Shown here one piece after another: positions 17,983-28,092 of a stretch of DNA of 64,000 nucleotides. A program made the translations under genes and the position numbers. Source of the DNA: Pseudomonas sp. GM18 (GTDB lineage Bacteria > Pseudomonadota > Gammaproteobacteria > Pseudomonadales > Pseudomonadaceae). Location: positions 62,001-126,000 of the forward strand of contig NZ_AKJT01000028.1 of the NCBI RefSeq assembly GCF_000282195.1, written 5' to 3'. Under the pieces are notes generated by a model. That model made no database searches, had not been told where the DNA came from, and saw only the letters and a list, made by a program, of their open reading frames with translations. The first letter of the stretch is position 1; each line of letters starts with the position of its first letter.

Positions 17983-19458
17983 ATGATCGATTTATTCAGC
18001 GGACTGGATGCTTGGGTGCTTGTGAGCCTCTTGCTCGCCCTGGCCTTTGTCCTCGCCTTCGAGTTCATCAACGGCTTTCATGACACCGCAAACGCGGTGG
18101 CCACTGTTATCTACACCAAAGCCATGCCGCCTCATCTGGCGGTGTTCTTTTCCGGTGTGTTCAACTTCCTCGGCGTGCTGCTGGGCGGTGTGGGAGTGGC
18201 GTATGCCATCGTCCATCTGCTGCCGGTAGAACTGTTGATCAATGTAAACACCGGTCACGGGCTGGCCATGGTGTTCTCGTTACTCGCCGCCGCCATCACC
18301 TGGAACCTGGGCACCTGGTACTTCGGTATCCCGGCCTCCAGCTCCCATACGCTGATCGGTTCGATCCTCGGTGTCGGCCTGGCCAACGCCCTGATCAACG
18401 ACATTCCGTTGGCCGACGGCGTCAACTGGCAGAAAGCGATCGACATCGGCGCGTCCCTGGTGTTCTCGCCAATGGCCGGCTTCCTGATCGCGGCCCTGGT
18501 GCTGATCGGCCTTAAATGGTGGCGTCCGCTGTCCAAGATGCACAAGACTCCGGAGCAGCGCCGCAAGATCGACGACAAGAAACACCCGCCGTTCTGGAAC
18601 CGCCTGGTCCTGGTGATTTCGGCGATGGCGGTCAGCTTCGTGCACGGCTCGAACGATGGCCAGAAAGGTATCGGTCTGATCATGCTGGTGCTGATCGGTA
18701 TTGTGCCGGCGCAGTTCGTACTCGACCTGGGCAGCACTACTTACCAGATCGAACGGACGCGCGATGCAACCCTGCACCTGAGTCAGTTCTACAAACGCAA
18801 TGCCGATACGCTGGGTGATTTCCTGGCCCTGGGCAAAAGCGTGGAAGGTGATCTGCCGGAGAAATTCCGTTGCAACCCGCAACAGACCGAACCGACCATC
18901 GCCGCCCTGCTCGACACCCTCAAGGGTGTAGCCGACTACCACTCGCTGCCGGCGGAAAGCCGCATCGAAGTGCGTCGTTACCTGCTCTGCCTGGACGACA
19001 CGGCGAAGAAAGTCAGCAAGCTGCCCGGCCTCGCTGCCCGTGAAAAGGCTGACCTGGACAAATTGCGCAAGGACCTGACCACCACCACCGAATACGCCCC
19101 GTTCTGGGTGATTCTGGCGGTCGCACTGGCCCTCGGCCTGGGTACCATGGTCGGCTGGAAACGCGTGGTACTGACCATCGGCGAGAAAATCGGCAAGCAA
19201 GGCATGACCTATGCCCAAGGCATGTCGGCGCAGATCACCACGGCGAGCATGATCGGCATGGCCAACATCTTCAGCCTGCCCGTCTCCACCACTCACGTCC
19301 TGTCGTCAGGCGTGGCCGGCACCATGGTCGCGAACAAAAGCGGCCTGCAAGGCGGTACTGTCAGAACCATCCTGCTGGCCTGGATCCTGACCCTGCCAGC
19401 CACCGTAGCCCTGTCAGCCGGCCTGTTCTGGCTGGCCTCCAAGGCACTGGGTAGCTGA
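17983..19458 (+). CDS. pitA: Low-affinity inorganic phosphate transporter, Pit family
   Basis: 491 residues, hydrophobic with ~10 membrane segments. Both PiT signature repeats are present: FINGFHDTANAVATVIY near residues 27-43 and SFVHGSNDGQKGIGLIMLVL near 213-232. A hydrophilic central loop (~265-365) separates the halves. Symports metal-phosphate with protons across the inner membrane. Followed by a good terminator. PitA is favoured over PitB only by general resemblance. Confidence 0.92.
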   Translation: MIDLFSGLDAWVLVSLLLALAFVLAFEFINGFHDTANAVATVIYTKAMPPHLAVFFSGVFNFLGVLLGGVGVAYAIVHLLPVELLINVNTGHGLAMVFSLLAAAITWNLGTWYFGIPASSSHTLIGSILGVGLANALINDIPLADGVNWQKAIDIGASLVFSPMAGFLIAALVLIGLKWWRPLSKMHKTPEQRRKIDDKKHPPFWNRLVLVISAMAVSFVHGSNDGQKGIGLIMLVLIGIVPAQFVLDLGSTTYQIERTRDATLHLSQFYKRNADTLGDFLALGKSVEGDLPEKFRCNPQQTEPTIAALLDTLKGVADYHSLPAESRIEVRRYLLCLDDTAKKVSKLPGLAAREKADLDKLRKDLTTTTEYAPFWVILAVALALGLGTMVGWKRVVLTIGEKIGKQGMTYAQGMSAQITTASMIGMANIFSLPVSTTHVLSSGVAGTMVANKSGLQGGTVRTILLAWILTLPATVALSAGLFWLASKALGS

Positions 19459-19471
19459 TACATCGCTACTG

Positions 19472-19506
19472 AAAAAGGCGCGTTCCGTGAGGTTCGCGCC
19501 TTTTTT
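19472..19506 (+). terminator. Rho-independent terminator of pitA
   Basis: AAAAAGGCGCG / CGCGCCTTTTTT stem with a 12-nt loop and a T-run, 14 nt after the stop. Confidence 0.85.
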
Positions 19507-19528
19507 ATTGCCCGCATTTCGGTAGTTA

Positions 19529-19559
19529 GATCGTTCCCACGCTCTGCGTGGGAACGATC
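19529..19559. repeat. Short REP-like palindrome
   Basis: A 31-nt single-stem copy of the GATCGTTCCCACGC...GCGTGGGAACGATC family. Confidence 0.75.
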
Positions 19560-19623
19560 GGACAAAAAAAAGGGCGACCGAAGTCGCCCAAAATGCCTTG
19601 CGTGCTCATTGCTCCAGAAAGAA

Positions 19624-19740
19624 CTACGGTTTTTTCCGCTTATGCGAATCCTTCCAGATAAAAAATCCAAACCCTGCAAAAAACAGAACCATGAGGCCGA
19701 CTGTCAGCACTCCGGCGATCACCACGTTATCGAAAAACAT
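19624..19740 (-). CDS. ccoM: CcoM-like small membrane protein, putative cbb3 oxidase subunit (38 aa)
   Basis: Short frame with a strong AGGAGG 6 nt before the ATG. One transmembrane helix (VVIAGVLTVGLMVLFFAGFG) followed by FIWKDSHKRKKP, the layout of CcoM, the single-helix assembly/stability subunit described for cbb3 oxidase in P. stutzeri. The assignment is by remembered resemblance (MFxDNVV..G start, IWKDSHK end). Two ANR/FNR-like boxes lie upstream (19806-19819, 19856-19869), which would fit low-oxygen induction of a cbb3 accessory subunit. No cco operon is in the window. Confidence 0.6.
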   Translation of the reverse strand: MFFDNVVIAGVLTVGLMVLFFAGFGFFIWKDSHKRKKP

Positions 19741-19805
19741 GACTGGCCTCCTGCACATGCCCTGTTGCGATGGGGCTAAGTTAACCAATCGGGCAGGAGA
19801 GAAAA

Positions 19806-19869
19806 TTGACCGGGATCAATGCCGCCCGAGACTGGGCGTAAAGGAAGGGAAATAACTGACCTGCATCAA
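19806..19869. promoter_or_regulatory. Two ANR/FNR-like boxes upstream of ccoM-like gene
   Basis: TTGACCGGGATCAA (19806-19819) and CTGACCTGCATCAA (19856-19869) match TTGAT-N4-ATCAA at 9/10 and 8/10 fixed positions. The first lies 66 nt from the ATG of the 38-residue protein, a plausible class II position. Confidence 0.5.
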
Positions 19870-19884
19870 CCGATGCAGGGTGTT

Positions 19885-20046
19885 TCAACGCTTTTTCGGT
19901 TTGTTCTTCGGCTTTTTCTTCGCTTTACCCAACGGCATGGCCTGCTCAAATGCCTGGCGCACTTCGTTCAGACGCTTTTCATTAAGGTCATGAACCCGCT
20001 TGGCACGTTCAGAGTTGAGGTCGATCAGCTTGTCATCTTGGCTCAT
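19885..20046 (-). CDS. Small basic hypothetical protein, 53 aa
   Basis: Starts MSQDDKLIDLNSERAKRVHD. The first ~38 residues are a charged amphipathic helix, followed by a Lys-rich tail (GKAKKKPKNKPKKR). It could bind nucleic acid or ribosomes, but no known domain is recognised. ATG at 20046; too short for the usual ORF cut-off but with clear coding bias. Confidence 0.55.
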   Translation of the reverse strand: MSQDDKLIDLNSERAKRVHDLNEKRLNEVRQAFEQAMPLGKAKKKPKNKPKKR

Positions 20047-20150
20047 GGCGTTCAGTGCATCGCTTGGAAATGAATTCAGCTGCCGGCTAAAGGCGACAGG
20101 ATTGCGCCAATAATGCGGTCTGGCGCGGGCGCTGACCAGTCTCCGACACT

Positions 20151-20492
20151 TCAGATCTCAATATCGACCCACAACCCCTGACGTGGCTGGTTCTCCATCA
20201 ACGGCACCACCGGCACGGTATTGTCGGCGTTGAGCTCATTACCGGGGATCGCCAGATGCTCTTCAGGATCCTCATCGGCCTCACGACGGCGCCGATCCCG
20301 TTCCTGTTGCCGACGCTGCTCCTCGCGCAGCTGCAGGCCCGCTTCTTCCGGGTCGCGCTTCTGTAGGTCGATGGTGCTTTCATTGGAGCCTTCCTGCACC
20401 GGCACCACGGGCGGAATATCCGGGCGCTGGCGGATCGGATCCTGCTGTGAAGTGATCGGCACGGCGCTCAAGGGGAGCATCGGTGGCAGCAT
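20151..20492 (-). CDS. Conserved hypothetical Pro/Glu/Arg-rich protein, 113 aa
   Basis: AGGAG 9 nt before the ATG. Proline-rich N-terminus (LPPMLPLSAVPITSQQDP), a central charged helix with EEQRRQQERDRRRREADEDP, then a hydrophobic C-terminal segment. No enzyme motif; relatives in Pseudomonas have at times been labelled aspartate-semialdehyde dehydrogenase, which this sequence does not support. Probably a disordered/coiled-coil protein of unknown role. Confidence 0.6.
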   Translation of the reverse strand: MLPPMLPLSAVPITSQQDPIRQRPDIPPVVPVQEGSNESTIDLQKRDPEEAGLQLREEQRRQQERDRRRREADEDPEEHLAIPGNELNADNTVPVVPLMENQPRQGLWVDIEI

Positions 20493-20577
20493 ATTATTAG
20501 TCTCCTGTCAGCAGGCTGTCGGCTGCGGGGATGGCGACTTGAGCCATCGGTCGAAAACTTGTGACCCGCTTGGCACC

Positions 20578-20649
20578 GTAGGAGTTGGCGCAGCCTGCGA
20601 TCTTTTGATCTCAGGTCCTGAAAAGATCGCAGCCTTCGGTAGCTCCTAC
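20578..20649. repeat. REP-like element (GTAGGAGCTGCCGAAGGCTGCGATCTTTT family)
   Basis: GTAGGAGTTGGCGCAGCCTGCGATCTTTT and its complement face each other. Other copies are at 37217-37313 and 63937-64000. Confidence 0.75.
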
Positions 20650-20721
20650 TGAGTAATCCTTTGGCCCTGAAGGCTCATTCCGTTAAGATAGCCCGCTTTT
20701 TCAAGGTGGGAGTCAGGCAGC

Positions 20722-23568
20722 ATGGCGCAGCAGTATCAACCGGGGCAACGCTGGATCAGTGACAGCGAAGCCGAGCTGGGTTTAGGCACCGTTCTGGCAC
20801 AGGACGGCCGCTTGTTGACCGTGCTCTACCCGGCCACTGGCGACACTCGCCAGTACGCGCTACGGAATGCGCCCCTCACCCGCGTGCGGTTTTCGCCGGG
20901 TGACTCGATTACTCACTTCGAAGGCTGGAAACTGACCGTACAGGAAGTCGACGACGTCGACGGCCTGCTGGTCTACCACGGCCTCAACGGGCAGAACGAA
21001 GTGGTCACCCTGCCGGAAACCCAACTGTCGAACTTCATTCAGTTCCGACTGGCGAGCGACCGTCTGTTCGCCGGCCAGATCGATCCGCTGGCCTGGTTCT
21101 CCCTGCGTTATCACACCCTGGAACACACCAGCCGCCAGTTGCAGTCATCGCTCTGGGGCCTGGGCGGCGTGCGGGCGCAACCGATCGCGCACCAGTTGCA
21201 CATCGCCCGTGAAGTCGCCGACCGTATCGCACCGCGGGTTCTGCTGGCCGACGAAGTGGGCCTGGGCAAGACCATCGAAGCCGGCCTGGTTATCCATCGC
21301 CAACTGCTCTCGGGCCGCGCCAACCGCGTGCTGATCCTGGTGCCGGAAAACCTCCAGCACCAGTGGCTGGTGGAGATGCGCCGCCGCTTCAACCTGCAAG
21401 TTGCGCTGTTCGACGAAGAACGCTTCATCGAAAGCGATGCGACCAACCCGTTCGAAGACACCCAGCTCGCCCTGGTGGCGCTCGAATGGCTGGTGGAAGA
21501 CGAGAAAGCCCAGGACGCGCTGTTCGCCGCCGGCTGGGATTTGTTGGTGGTCGACGAAGCGCACCACCTGGTGTGGCACGAAGATCAGGTCAGCCCTGAG
21601 TACTCCCTGGTGGAGCAGCTTGCTGAAACGATCCCGGGCGTATTGCTGCTGACCGCAACCCCGGAACAACTGGGCCAGGACAGCCACTTCGCCCGTCTGC
21701 GCCTGCTTGACCCGAACCGTTTCCATGACCTGCACGCCTTCCGTGCCGAGAGCGAAAACTATCGCCCGGTGGCCGAAGCCGTTCAGGAGCTGCTGGACAA
21801 AGGGCGCCTGTCGCCTGAAGCGCACAAGACCATTCACGGCTTCCTCGGTAATGAAGGCGAAGCCCTGCTGAGCGCAGTCAACGATGGCGATTCCGAAGCC
21901 AGCGCCCGTCTGGTCCGCGAACTGCTGGACCGTCACGGCACTGGCCGCGTGCTGTTCCGTAATACCCGTGCCGCCGTGCAGGGTTTCCCGGAGCGCAAGC
22001 TGCACCCGTACCCGCTGCCGTGCCCGGCCGAATACCTCGAACTGCCGTTGGGCGATCACATCGAGCTGTACCCGGAAGTCAGCTTCCAGTCCCAGCCGGA
22101 CGCCAACGAAGAAGAACGCTGGTGGAAATTCGACCCGCGCGTCGAGTGGCTGATCGACACCCTGAAAATGCTCAAGCGCACCAAAGTGCTGGTGATCTGC
22201 GCCCACGCCGAAACCGCCATGGACCTGGAAGACGCCCTGCGCGTGCGTTCCGGCATTCCGGCCACGGTCTTCCACGAAGGCATGAACATCCTCGAGCGTG
22301 ACCGCGCCGCCGCCTACTTCGCCGACGAAGAATTCGGCGCCCAGGTGCTGATCTGCTCGGAAATCGGCAGTGAAGGTCGTAACTTCCAGTTCTCGCACCA
22401 TCTGGTGCTGTTCGACCTGCCGTCGCACCCGGATCTGCTGGAGCAGCGTATCGGTCGTCTCGACCGGATCGGCCAGAAGCACGTCATCGAACTGCACGTG
22501 CCGTACCTGGAAACCAGCCCGCAAGAGCGGCTGTTCCAGTGGTACCACGAAGCGCTGAACGCGTTCCTCAACACCTGCCCGACCGGCAACGCCTTGCAGC
22601 ATCAGTTCGGCCCACGCCTGCTGCCGCTGCTGGAAGAGGCCGACGATGGCGAGTGGCAAGCGCTGATCGACGAGGCCCGCACCGAGCGTGAGCGTCTGGA
22701 AGACGAGCTGCACACCGGTCGCGACCGCTTGCTGGAACTCAACTCCGGCGGTGCAGGCGAAGGCGATGCGCTGGTCGAAGCGATCCTCGAACAGGACGAT
22801 CAGTTCGCCCTGCCGATCTACATGGAAACCCTGTTCGACGCCTTCGGCATCGACAGCGAAGACCATTCGGAAAACGCGCTGATCCTCAAGCCCAGCGAAA
22901 AAATGCTCGACGCCAGCTTCCCGCTGGGCGACGACGAAGGCGTGACCATCACCTACGACCGCAACCAGGCGTTGTCTCGTGAAGACATGCAGTTCATCAC
23001 CTGGGAACACCCGATGGTTCAGGGTGGCATGGACCTGGTGCTGTCCGGCTCGATGGGCAACACCGCCGTGGCGCTGATCAAGAACAAGGCGCTGAAACCG
23101 GGCACCGTGTTGCTGGAACTGCTCTATGTCAGCGAAGTGGTTGCCCCGCGTTCGCTGCAACTGGGCCGTTACCTGCCGCCGGCCGCCCTGCGCTGCCTGC
23201 TCGACGCCAATGGCAATGACCTGTCGGCCCGGGTGTCGTTCGAAACCCTGAACGATCAACTGGAAAGCGTGCCCCGCGCCAGCGCCAACAAGTTCATCCA
23301 GGCCCAGCGCGACCAGCTGACGCCACGGATCAACGCCGGCGAAGAGAAGATCACCCCGCGTCACGCCGAGCGCGTGGCCGAGGCACAACGTCGCCTGGCG
23401 GCCGATACAGACGAAGAACTGGCGCGCCTGACCGCCTTGCAAGCGGTCAACCCGACCGTGCGCGACAGCGAACTGGTTGCCCTGCGCAAGCAACGCGAGC
23501 AAGGCCTGGCCATGCTCGACAAAGCGGCGCTGCGACTGGAAGCGATTCGGGTGTTGGTGGCGGGTTAA
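20722..23568 (+). CDS. rapA: RNA polymerase-associated ATPase/helicase RapA
   Basis: 948 residues, matching RapA/HepA length. Order: N-terminal Tudor-like domains (~1-110), Walker [16 protein letters not shown] (~175), DEAHH Walker B (~278), TATPEQLGQ motif III, helicase C-terminal with [13 protein letters not shown] and [11 protein letters not shown] motif VI (~575). A Swi2/Snf2 ATPase that recycles RNA polymerase after termination. Monocistronic, ended by a terminator at 23593. Confidence 0.96.
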   Translation: MAQQYQPGQRWISDSEAELGLGTVLAQDGRLLTVLYPATGDTRQYALRNAPLTRVRFSPGDSITHFEGWKLTVQEVDDVDGLLVYHGLNGQNEVVTLPETQLSNFIQFRLASDRLFAGQIDPLAWFSLRYHTLEHTSRQLQSSLWGLGGVRAQPIAHQLHIAREVADRIAPRVLLADEVGLGKTIEAGLVIHRQLLSGRANRVLILVPENLQHQWLVEMRRRFNLQVALFDEERFIESDATNPFEDTQLALVALEWLVEDEKAQDALFAAGWDLLVVDEAHHLVWHEDQVSPEYSLVEQLAETIPGVLLLTATPEQLGQDSHFARLRLLDPNRFHDLHAFRAESENYRPVAEAVQELLDKGRLSPEAHKTIHGFLGNEGEALLSAVNDGDSEASARLVRELLDRHGTGRVLFRNTRAAVQGFPERKLHPYPLPCPAEYLELPLGDHIELYPEVSFQSQPDANEEERWWKFDPRVEWLIDTLKMLKRTKVLVICAHAETAMDLEDALRVRSGIPATVFHEGMNILERDRAAAYFADEEFGAQVLICSEIGSEGRNFQFSHHLVLFDLPSHPDLLEQRIGRLDRIGQKHVIELHVPYLETSPQERLFQWYHEALNAFLNTCPTGNALQHQFGPRLLPLLEEADDGEWQALIDEARTERERLEDELHTGRDRLLELNSGGAGEGDALVEAILEQDDQFALPIYMETLFDAFGIDSEDHSENALILKPSEKMLDASFPLGDDEGVTITYDRNQALSREDMQFITWEHPMVQGGMDLVLSGSMGNTAVALIKNKALKPGTVLLELLYVSEVVAPRSLQLGRYLPPAALRCLLDANGNDLSARVSFETLNDQLESVPRASANKFIQAQRDQLTPRINAGEEKITPRHAERVAEAQRRLAADTDEELARLTALQAVNPTVRDSELVALRKQREQGLAMLDKAALRLEAIRVLVAG

Positions 23569-23592
23569 TCCCTCTGCTCCACCGCTAAAAAG

Positions 23593-23619
23593 AAGGCCCG
23601 CAGCGATGCGGGCCTTTTT
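23593..23619 (+). terminator. Rho-independent terminator of rapA
   Basis: AAGGCCCGCA-GCGA-TGCGGGCCTT stem followed by T's. The A-run on the left could also serve the convergent MFS gene. Confidence 0.85.
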
Positions 23620-23660
23620 GCTTTCTGAAGATCTTTGGTGAAACAACCGCCGCCAAGATC

Positions 23661-25013
23661 TTAAACCGCGGGCGCCGCTGCAATCCCAGGCTCAACCACT
23701 GCCACCAACCCTTCTTTCATCCGCTTGGTATCCCGCACAAAACACCGCGACGCCAAAAACAGAAACACCATGGTGAAAAACAACGCCACCGGGATCAGGT
23801 ACATCGCGTCATGCAGGCCGACAGCCTTGAACGCCTCGGTCATTTGCTCGGCACCCGCCGAGAGCATTGCGGTATGGGCGAAGTGATCGGACAGACCGCC
23901 CACCACTACCGGCCCCAAACCACCGCCCAACAGATACAACCCGGCAAAGAACAACGCCATCGCCGTCGCCCGCAGGCGCGGCTCGACCACGTCCTGAATC
24001 GCCGTGTACACGCAGGTGTAGAAGTTGTAGGCGAACAACCACCCCAGGCTGAACACCGCGACAAATACCCCGATTTCGATCCGCCCGGCATGCAGCGCCC
24101 AAGCTGTGCACAAAGTCGAAATGATCAGGCTGAATGCGGCGAACAGCAGACGCCCATTGGCCACCCGCTGGTGAATCTTGTCGGCAATCCAGCCGCCGAG
24201 TGTCAGGCCGAACAACCCCGTCACCCCGACGATCACCCCGGTCGCCACCGCCGCGTCCTGCAACGGCATCAGGAAATAACGCTGCAGCATCGGCACCAGA
24301 AACGAGTTGCAGGCATACGTGGCGAAGTTGAAGCACAGCCCCGCCATCACCAGCCACAGGAAAGTCGGCACCGCCAGCACTCGACGGATCGGCCGGTCCA
24401 CGCGTTCCTGAGACACTTGCACGCTTTCCGCCGCTCCACGCTTCGGCTCTTTGATAAAGAACATGAAGACCGCCAGGATCAACCCCGGCACCGCCGCGAT
24501 GAAGAATGGTGCACGCCAGCTGTCGAACGCCTTGACCATCGCGCCAATGGTGAAAAACGCCAACAGCAGGCCCAGCGGCAAGCCGAGCATGAAAATGCCC
24601 ATGGCCCGGGCCCGACGATGCGCCGGGAACAAATCGCCGATCAGCGAATTGGCAGCCGGCGCGTAACTGGCTTCACCGATGCCGATGCCCATGCGTACGA
24701 TCAGGAAACTCCAGAAACTGCCCACCAACCCGTTGATCGCGGTCAGCCCACTCCATACCGCCAGGCCCCAGCCCATCAGTTTGCTGCGCGAGCCAGTATC
24801 GGCCAATCGCCCCAGAGGCAGGCCGGCAATGGCGTAAACGATGGTGAATGCGGTCCCGATGATCCCCAGCTGAAAGTCGCTGAGGTGCCATTCCATGCGG
24901 ATCGGCTCGATGATGATCGCCGGAATGGTGCGGTCGAAGAAGTTGAAGAGGTTGGCCAGGAACAACAGGAACAGAATGCGCCAGGCATTCGCCGCTTGGG
25001 TCGAGCTCTGCAT
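23661..25013 (-). CDS. MFS transporter, spinster-like
   Basis: 450 residues with ~12 membrane segments. N-terminal ANLFNFFDRTIPAIIIEPI and the loop 2-3 motif GLPLGRLADTGSRSKLMGWG are typical of the spinster/ACS-like major facilitator branch, as are RMGIGIGEASYAPAANSLI and LFPAHRRARAMGIFMLG. Inner-membrane secondary transporter; substrate cannot be inferred. Single gene, convergent with rapA. Confidence 0.85.
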   Translation of the reverse strand: MQSSTQAANAWRILFLLFLANLFNFFDRTIPAIIIEPIRMEWHLSDFQLGIIGTAFTIVYAIAGLPLGRLADTGSRSKLMGWGLAVWSGLTAINGLVGSFWSFLIVRMGIGIGEASYAPAANSLIGDLFPAHRRARAMGIFMLGLPLGLLLAFFTIGAMVKAFDSWRAPFFIAAVPGLILAVFMFFIKEPKRGAAESVQVSQERVDRPIRRVLAVPTFLWLVMAGLCFNFATYACNSFLVPMLQRYFLMPLQDAAVATGVIVGVTGLFGLTLGGWIADKIHQRVANGRLLFAAFSLIISTLCTAWALHAGRIEIGVFVAVFSLGWLFAYNFYTCVYTAIQDVVEPRLRATAMALFFAGLYLLGGGLGPVVVGGLSDHFAHTAMLSAGAEQMTEAFKAVGLHDAMYLIPVALFFTMVFLFLASRCFVRDTKRMKEGLVAVVEPGIAAAPAV

Positions 25014-25294
25014 GGGGTCCGTCTCTTTTTATTGTTGTTGGGGCGTTCACTGTCCCCGGAATCTCCAATCTAGTCAGGCCCGTCAGGGCTGTCTGTCATT
25101 ATTCGCAAGGTTGATATCAGCTCATGGCGCCACGCATAACTTGTGGGATTAGTGCTGTCAGGGAGTCAGTTTTTTCACCATCAGTTGGAGGACAGAAAAA
25201 TACCTCTGCGCCCCCCTTCCCAACGCCATGGCGAAGCCTAGAATAGCGGCCTTGTCTGCCCATCACGTCCCTATCCCTCCTTTGATCATTGCCC

Positions 25295-25660
25295 ATGTCC
25301 GAAGCCAGTCCGTGTCTGAATTGCGGTGCCTGCTGTTCTCATTTTCGCGTGTCTTTTTTCTGGGGTGAATGCACCTCGGCCGGGGGGACGGTGCCTGACG
25401 AACTGGTCGCGTCCATCAGCCCCAGCCGGGTGGCCATGCTGGGCACAGACTGCAAACCTGTTCGCTGTGTCGGTCTGGTGGGTGAAGTGGGCAGTACCGT
25501 GCAGTGCTCGATTTACGATCAGCGCTCCAGCACTTGTCGGGAGTTCGACGCCTCTTGGGCCAATGGCGAGGCGAACGTGGATTGCGATGCGGCACGGGCC
25601 GCGTTCGGGCTGCCCGCCCTGCAACCTGAATTCGAAACGCCTTTTGAGCAGATCGCCTGA
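25295..25660 (+). CDS. YkgJ-family cysteine cluster protein
   Basis: 121 residues from the ATG at 25295 (an in-frame TTG 6 nt upstream is unlikely). Cysteines in CLNCGACCSHF, the central CKPVRCVGL and CSIYDQRSSTCREF form the CxxCxxCC...C...C pattern of UPF0153/YkgJ, thought to bind zinc or an Fe-S centre. Function unknown. Confidence 0.85.
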   Translation: MSEASPCLNCGACCSHFRVSFFWGECTSAGGTVPDELVASISPSRVAMLGTDCKPVRCVGLVGEVGSTVQCSIYDQRSSTCREFDASWANGEANVDCDAARAAFGLPALQPEFETPFEQIA

Positions 25661-25809
25661 GGCGCCGCACCGACCGCCATTGAGCCAATTAAAAAAAATT
25701 TAGACATCAATGTGCCATCACCCCTTGCGCTCCGTATAAGCCCTCTATACTGCCAGCATTCGCCAGCGCGCATGACGCAGGCCAAGATGACTCACAGACG
25801 GGACATGCT

Positions 25810-28092
25810 ATGGAGTGGCTTGGTTTGCATTTCATGACCGGGCTGCCGGAAAGCGGGCAGGTCATACTCAATTGCACCCATAACCCGTTTCTGGTGTTGC
25901 TGGCCTATCTGGTCGCCTGCACGGCCGGTTTCGCCACGCTGGACATGACCGAGCGGGTGGGTCATGTGGAAAAATCCGCCTCTCAACGACTCTGGCGCTG
26001 GGTCGGCGCCGGGTGTCTGGCGGGCGGTATCTGGTCCATGCACTTCATCAGCATGCTGGCATTCCAGGTGCCGATCGAAATCCATTACCACCTGCCCACC
26101 ACCCTGATCTCGCTGTTGTTCGCCCTGACCGCCTCGTGGCTGGCCATGTACACCCTCAGCCACCCCCAACTGAATTTCTGGCAATACCTGCGGGCCGCAG
26201 TGTGGATCGGCCTGGGCATCGCGACCATGCACTACGTGGGCATGGCCGCACTGCGATCGAATGCGCTGGTCTATTACCAACCCGCCCTGTTCGTGCTCTC
26301 CGTCGTGATCGCCATCGGTGCCAGCCTGGCTGCCCTGTTGATTTCCAGTCACTTGCGCGATGACACCGGTGCGTATCATCTACTGCTCAAATACACCGCC
26401 AGCCTGGTGCTCGGGGCCGGCATTGTCAGCATGCATTTCACCGGCATGGCATCGCTCAACCTGGTGCTGCCCGATGACAGCCTTCAACCGCTGCCCGGCG
26501 ACAACAATCATCTGCAACTGGGGCTGACGGTGGCGGTGATGGCGCTGCTGATCATCGGCAGCAGCATCAGTGCCGCCCTGGCGGACAAGAAGCTGCAACA
26601 CAAGGATTCCGACCTGCAGCGAGTCAACGCCCTGCTCGGTCAACTGGATCAAGCACGCATGTCGCTGCAACAGGTGGCGCACTACGACCCCTTGACCAAC
26701 CTGCTCAACCGCCGGGGCTTCAACCAGCTTTTCGCCGAAAAACTCATCGAAAAAACCAACGAAGGCGGCATGCTCGCGGTGATATTCCTCGACATCGACC
26801 ACTTCAAACGGATCAACGACAGCCTTGGCCATGACGCCGGCGACGAACTGCTCAAAGTCCTGGCCAGTCACATCAAGGCCTCGGTACGCAGCCACGAAGA
26901 TGTGGTGGCGCGCTTCGGAGGCGACGAATTCTGCCTCCTCATCAACCTGTACGACCGCGAAGAAGCGCGGCATATGGCCCAGCGCATCATGCTGAAAATG
27001 AAAGACCCCATCGAGTTGTCCGGACGGCGCATGGTCATGACCACCAGCATCGGCATCAGCCTGTTTCCGGAAGACGGCAAAACCTGCGAAGAACTGCTGA
27101 AGCACGCCGACCTGGCGCTGTATCAATCCAAGGGCAGCGGTCGTAACGGGTTGCACTTTTTCAGTTCAAACCTGAAAGCCCGCGCCACGCTGGAGCTGCA
27201 ACTCGAAGAAGAACTGCGTCACGCCCTACGCGAAGACTCCGGGTTGATGCTGTATTACCAACCGATCTATGACCTGAGAATCGGCAGAGTCACCAAACTT
27301 GAAGCGCTGGTCCGCTGGCAACACCCGGTTCACGGATTACTGACGCCGGACCGGTTCATCGCCATCGCCGAGGCCAACGGCCTGATCGCCGAACTGGACA
27401 ATTGGGTATTGCGCAAGGCCTGCGAAGACCTGGGCGAACTGTCCCGCCACGATTGCGAAGACCTCAGGATTGCAGTGAATTGCTCGCCCCTGAACCTGGC
27501 GCGAGAAGAACTGGCCGAGGAAATCGAACACGCCCTGCGCGTCTACGGGGTAACGCCCCAGCGACTGGAGCTGGAGGTGACCGAGAATGCATTGATGGGC
27601 AATATTTCCAATACCCTGGTGTTGCTGCGGCAGATTCGCGCCCTTGGCGTTTCGCTGTCGATCGACGACTTCGGCACCGGCTATTCATCCCTGGCCTACC
27701 TCAGGCGCCTGCCGTTAAACACGCTGAAGATCGACCGCTCGTTCATTCAGGACATCCCCAAGGCCACCCAGGACATGGAAATCGTCCAGGCCATTATCGT
27801 CATGGCCCACACCCTGCATTTGCAGGTCGTCACCGAAGGCGTCGAGACCATCGAGCAATACGACTTTCTCCAACGCCACGGCTGCGATTTCGTCCAGGGC
27901 TACCTGCTCAGCCGTCCGGTGCCGCTGACTGAGTTGCGACCAGTGCTGGCCGAAATCAACCAGCGTAAGCACATGCATGCCGTCAATCCGTTGAGTCTGG
28001 CTCACGGTACAACTGCACTAACGTCGACGGATCCTTTTCCAGGAACCCCTGCCCCCCATGGAGTCGCATCAGTTGTGCGGCCAATCCGCTGA
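25810..28092 (+). CDS. mucR: MHYT-GGDEF-EAL c-di-GMP enzyme, MucR-like
   Basis: 760 residues. Residues ~1-250: seven-helix MHYT sensor (SMHFISM, TMHYVGM and SMHFTGM copies, thought to bind copper and sense O2/NO). Residues ~290-450: GGDEF domain with intact ARFGGDEF. Residues ~460-715: EAL domain with KLEALVRWQHP, ENALMGN and IDDFGTGYSSL, so both activities may be functional. MucR of P. aeruginosa has the same layout and stimulates alginate synthesis. The last ~37 codons run antisense into the convergent dehydrogenase gene, making it longer than the family norm. Confidence 0.88.
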   Translation: MEWLGLHFMTGLPESGQVILNCTHNPFLVLLAYLVACTAGFATLDMTERVGHVEKSASQRLWRWVGAGCLAGGIWSMHFISMLAFQVPIEIHYHLPTTLISLLFALTASWLAMYTLSHPQLNFWQYLRAAVWIGLGIATMHYVGMAALRSNALVYYQPALFVLSVVIAIGASLAALLISSHLRDDTGAYHLLLKYTASLVLGAGIVSMHFTGMASLNLVLPDDSLQPLPGDNNHLQLGLTVAVMALLIIGSSISAALADKKLQHKDSDLQRVNALLGQLDQARMSLQQVAHYDPLTNLLNRRGFNQLFAEKLIEKTNEGGMLAVIFLDIDHFKRINDSLGHDAGDELLKVLASHIKASVRSHEDVVARFGGDEFCLLINLYDREEARHMAQRIMLKMKDPIELSGRRMVMTTSIGISLFPEDGKTCEELLKHADLALYQSKGSGRNGLHFFSSNLKARATLELQLEEELRHALREDSGLMLYYQPIYDLRIGRVTKLEALVRWQHPVHGLLTPDRFIAIAEANGLIAELDNWVLRKACEDLGELSRHDCEDLRIAVNCSPLNLAREELAEEIEHALRVYGVTPQRLELEVTENALMGNISNTLVLLRQIRALGVSLSIDDFGTGYSSLAYLRRLPLNTLKIDRSFIQDIPKATQDMEIVQAIIVMAHTLHLQVVTEGVETIEQYDFLQRHGCDFVQGYLLSRPVPLTELRPVLAEINQRKHMHAVNPLSLAHGTTALTSTDPFPGTPAPHGVASVVRPIR

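Noticed and set aside
20151..20492. Aspartate-semialdehyde dehydrogenase
   Set aside because: 113 residues, Pro/Glu/Arg-rich with no nucleotide-binding or catalytic Cys motif; that label would be wrong.
21145..23646. 833-codon open frame antisense to rapA
   Set aside because: Mirror of high-GC third-position bias in rapA; no domain, no ribosome site, and rapA is fully recognisable.
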